From contig NZ_SOHJ01000015.1 of the NCBI RefSeq assembly GCF_004403185.1, positions 1 to 64,000 on the forward strand: a DNA stretch of 64,000 nt. Direction: 5' to 3'. Origin of the DNA: Cryobacterium suzukii (GTDB lineage: Bacteria > Actinomycetota > Actinomycetes > Actinomycetales > Microbacteriaceae). The notes beneath the pieces were generated by a model. That model searched no databases. It was not told where the DNA came from and saw only the letters and a program-made list of their open reading frames with translations. Shown here piece by piece: positions 61,904 through 64,000 of the stretch. How positions within the stretch are numbered: the stretch's first letter is position 1; each line of letters opens with the position of its first letter. The position numbers and the translations under genes were made by a program.

Positions 61904-62913
61904 TGCGGGTCCTCCAGTCATTTCCGGAGGGTCGCACTACGACGAATCCCTATCTGCTGCAACTGAGCCGGTCGCTCAGCCCGCACGTCGAGGTGCTCGG
62001 CTTCACTTGGCGCCGAGCGCTCACCAGCCGTTACGACGTGTTCCACGTACACTGGCCGGAAATTCTCTTGCAGGGTCGAACACCGGTGCGGGCGCTTGCC
62101 AGACGGATGTTGTTCCGGCTGTTCCTGATGCGGCTGCGCCTGCATCGCACCGCGGTGGTGAGAACGCTCCACAACGTGCGCAGCCATGAGCTCTCACCGC
62201 GGCATGACCAACGCTTACTTAAGCGGTTCGACCAGCGCACCACCCTGTGGATCAGGCTCAACCCATTCACACCGGTGCCCGCTGACGCGCTAGAACACAC
62301 CATCCCACACGGCGATTACCGAGACTGGTTCTACGACGTCACGTCGGGCGTGGCCGCGCCTGGTCGGCTGCTTTACTTCGGACTCATTCGCCCCTATAAG
62401 GGTGTGGACACCCTGGTCCACGCCTTTCGGCAGCTGGACACCGGGGCCCTGGCCGATCCGCTGCCAACGCTGCGTATCGTCGGCGCTCCCCAATCCAGCG
62501 ACCTGGCAGAGCGGCTGCAGCTCACGGCGGCCGGTGACCCGCGCATCGAGTTAGTCCTGCGCCACGCGAGTGATGCCGAGCTGGCCGACGCCATCCACTC
62601 AGCCGAACTGGTCGTGTTGCCATACGCCGAGATGCATAACTCCGGCGCAGCGCTGCTTGCCCTCTCTCTCGATCGGGCAGTGTTGGTTCCAGAGAACGCG
62701 GTAACCACCGCGCTCGCCAACGAGGTCGGTACTGATTGGGTGCTCACCTACACTGGGCCGCTGTGCGCTGCGGTTCTGGCCGATGCCCTTGTGCGGGCGC
62801 GGCGGCCGCGGAGCGCCCCCTCGCCCGATCTCTCGCACCGCCGGTGGTCGGTCGGAGCGGCCGCTCACGTCGAGGCCTATGGCAGGGCCGTGCAGTCAGT
62901 CCGCTCGCGCTAG
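61903..62913 (+). CDS. Glycosyltransferase (GT-B, GumI-like)
   Basis: 336 residues from GTG at 61903. The N-terminal YDVFHVHWPEILLQGRTPVR and HRTAVVRTLHNVRSHELSPR resemble the beta-mannosyltransferase GumI family, and the C-terminal half has RLLYFGLIRPYKGVDTLVHA, a nucleotide-binding GT-B pattern, and ADAIHSAELVVLPYAEMHNS with SGAALLALSLDRAVLVPENA. It probably adds a later sugar of the repeat unit. Follows the kinase with a one-base overlap; the next gene is on the opposite strand. Confidence 0.8.
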   Translation: MRVLQSFPEGRTTTNPYLLQLSRSLSPHVEVLGFTWRRALTSRYDVFHVHWPEILLQGRTPVRALARRMLFRLFLMRLRLHRTAVVRTLHNVRSHELSPRHDQRLLKRFDQRTTLWIRLNPFTPVPADALEHTIPHGDYRDWFYDVTSGVAAPGRLLYFGLIRPYKGVDTLVHAFRQLDTGALADPLPTLRIVGAPQSSDLAERLQLTAAGDPRIELVLRHASDAELADAIHSAELVVLPYAEMHNSGAALLALSLDRAVLVPENAVTTALANEVGTDWVLTYTGPLCAAVLADALVRARRPRSAPSPDLSHRRWSVGAAAHVEAYGRAVQSVRSR

Positions 62914-62953
62914 ACCGAGCGGATCGTCTGGCACACGATCGGCGGCATAGCGC

Positions 62954-64000
62954 TCAGGCGCCAACGAATAGCCAGGCGTCGGCGGCGAGCCGGCCATCGA
63001 CGCCCGGCAGATCCTCGACTGCGGGGCGAGGTGCCTGCAGGGCGCGCGCCACGGCATCCGCGAGCAGCTGTGGGGTGCAGCCCGGCGCGACCACCTCGTG
63101 GCCGTGCTCGTTGAGCCAGGACGCGAGCCCGGTTTCGGTCGTGGTTACAATCGAACAGCCGTGGGCGAGGCCCTCGACGATCGGCAGGCCGACCTGTTCC
63201 CGCCAAGTGGCGGTCGGTTGGCTGGGCAGGGCCAGCACGCTGGCGCGGCGCAACTGTCGATGGATCTCGCTGCGTGGCGGGTCGATGACAAGCTCGATCG
63301 TTGGGTCGTTGGCGACGGCTTGGCGCGCCTGATTCTCCATTGCACCCTTGCCGATCAGGGTGAGGCGGGCCTCGGGCAGCACTTTGGTCACCAGGGGCCA
63401 GGCCGCGAGAAGGCTTGGCAACCCTTTGCGCTGGGCGAACGCTCCAAGGAAAACCACCCGGTTCATCTCAGGGTCGCCGTCAGCGTTGCAGGCGCATGCG
63501 GCCGGCAACGCCGGAATAACGACCGAGACGGCATCCCGAGGGGGTTCCGGCAGGGCTGTGCGGTACGTGACGCGGGCCGCATCCGTTCCGAAAACGATAC
63601 GGTCGGTCTGACGCCAGACAAAGCGGGCGGCGATACCGTTGAGACCGCGACGCAGTCGCGCCCGGATGTCGAGTGGGCGTTCGAACGGGTCGGCGTTTTC
63701 CAGGGCGTAACACACGATGTTCGCTCGGCTACCATCGATCAGCGCCCGCAGGCGGAGGGCGCTGATCGCAAGCGTGCTGGCCCAGACACTCGAAAGCATG
63801 AGCGGTTCGCCGATTTCCAGCGTCGTGACCGTGGAGCGAGCCAGCAACCACGCCGCGCGCACGGGGTGCGCCTGCACGAGCACGAGGCCCGTGGCCAGTT
63901 CCTCGTGAAAGTCGTACCTCTTAATACGGAACAGAATGGCGGCCGGTGGCAACTCATGTGCCCGCTCGAGGTGGGCGCTGCGCAGCGTGCGGTACAGCCG
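62954..64000 (-). CDS. Glycosyltransferase (GT-B), 5' end cut by window edge
   Basis: Open from the right edge to the stop at 62954; at least 348 residues are seen. The coding frame runs to the last base (RLYRTLRSAHLERAHELPPA just inside the edge), so the true start lies outside. The C-terminal half has VVFLGAFAQRKGLPSLLAAW, LTLIGKGAMENQARQAVAND and QVGLPIVEGLAHGCSIVTT, a GT4 donor site. The N-terminal half is less conserved (IVCYALENADPFERPLDIRA). Convergent with the GumI-like gene; acceptor unknown. Confidence 0.85.
   Translation of the reverse strand, partial: RLYRTLRSAHLERAHELPPAAILFRIKRYDFHEELATGLVLVQAHPVRAAWLLARSTVTTLEIGEPLMLSSVWASTLAISALRLRALIDGSRANIVCYALENADPFERPLDIRARLRRGLNGIAARFVWRQTDRIVFGTDAARVTYRTALPEPPRDAVSVVIPALPAACACNADGDPEMNRVVFLGAFAQRKGLPSLLAAWPLVTKVLPEARLTLIGKGAMENQARQAVANDPTIELVIDPPRSEIHRQLRRASVLALPSQPTATWREQVGLPIVEGLAHGCSIVTTTETGLASWLNEHGHEVVAPGCTPQLLADAVARALQAPRPAVEDLPGVDGRLAADAWLFVGA

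Overview
The window is high-GC DNA from a Gram-positive actinobacterium. The run tilS-hpt-ftsH-folE-folP-folB-folK-DUF3180-two PH-domain proteins-DUF2520-panC-lysS, with cls and clpC beyond it, is a typical actinobacterial housekeeping block. The gene content (NlpC/P60 and M23 cell-wall hydrolases, LCP proteins, short ArgA-type acetyltransferase) suggests family Microbacteriaceae; that placement is inference. Genes are tightly packed, often with ATGA overlaps.

Positions 1 to about 18.4 kb are an accessory region that looks like a genomic island beside tRNA-Ser(CGA) (18783-18872), with a tyrosine recombinase facing the tRNA 3' end. It holds an IS30 transposase tail, a MerR/VOC pair with a clear operator, a PadR/HAAS pair, a four-gene ABC cassette (lipoprotein, peptidoglycan-binding adaptor, ATPase, permease; 3196-6693), a truncated and an intact LCP gene, and a second copy of the same four-gene cassette (11039-14348). 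That second copy sits directly behind a lactococcin-972-like bacteriocin gene (10707-11027). After it come an ISL3 transposase remnant, a non-coding stretch with a long pyrimidine tract and two very large hairpins (14746-15085), and an IS481-type element with 112-bp terminal inverted repeats that has cut off the 5' end of the recombinase.

From 18.9 to 48.6 kb the DNA is mostly core genome: an SGNH hydrolase, radA, a very large secreted nuclease/5'-nucleotidase, an amino-acid acetyltransferase, clpC, cls, two tiny membrane proteins, lysS, panC, the folate operon, ftsH, hpt, tilS, ppa, a pair of overlapping cell-wall hydrolase genes and tRNA-Glu, tRNA-Asp and tRNA-Phe with their terminators.

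From 49.7 to 55.1 kb lies what looks like a type VII (ESX/WXG100) effector module: two WXG100-like proteins on the plus strand, facing a minus-strand operon of an EspG-like protein, a 557-residue protein with a helical N-terminus and a C-terminal lipase-like alpha/beta hydrolase, and three tandem paralogous lipoproteins. The spacers between the lipoproteins still resemble the 3' end of the lipase gene, as expected if lipase-tail plus lipoprotein units were duplicated. By analogy with known lipase/lipoprotein toxin pairs the lipoproteins may be immunity proteins; this is inference, and no ESX core gene is in the window.

From 56.7 kb to the right edge is an exopolysaccharide or cell-wall glycan cluster: polyprenyl-phosphate sugar transferase, DUF1972-type glycosyltransferase, CDP-alcohol phosphatidyltransferase, chain-length/BY-kinase fusion and two more glycosyltransferases, the last cut by the window end.
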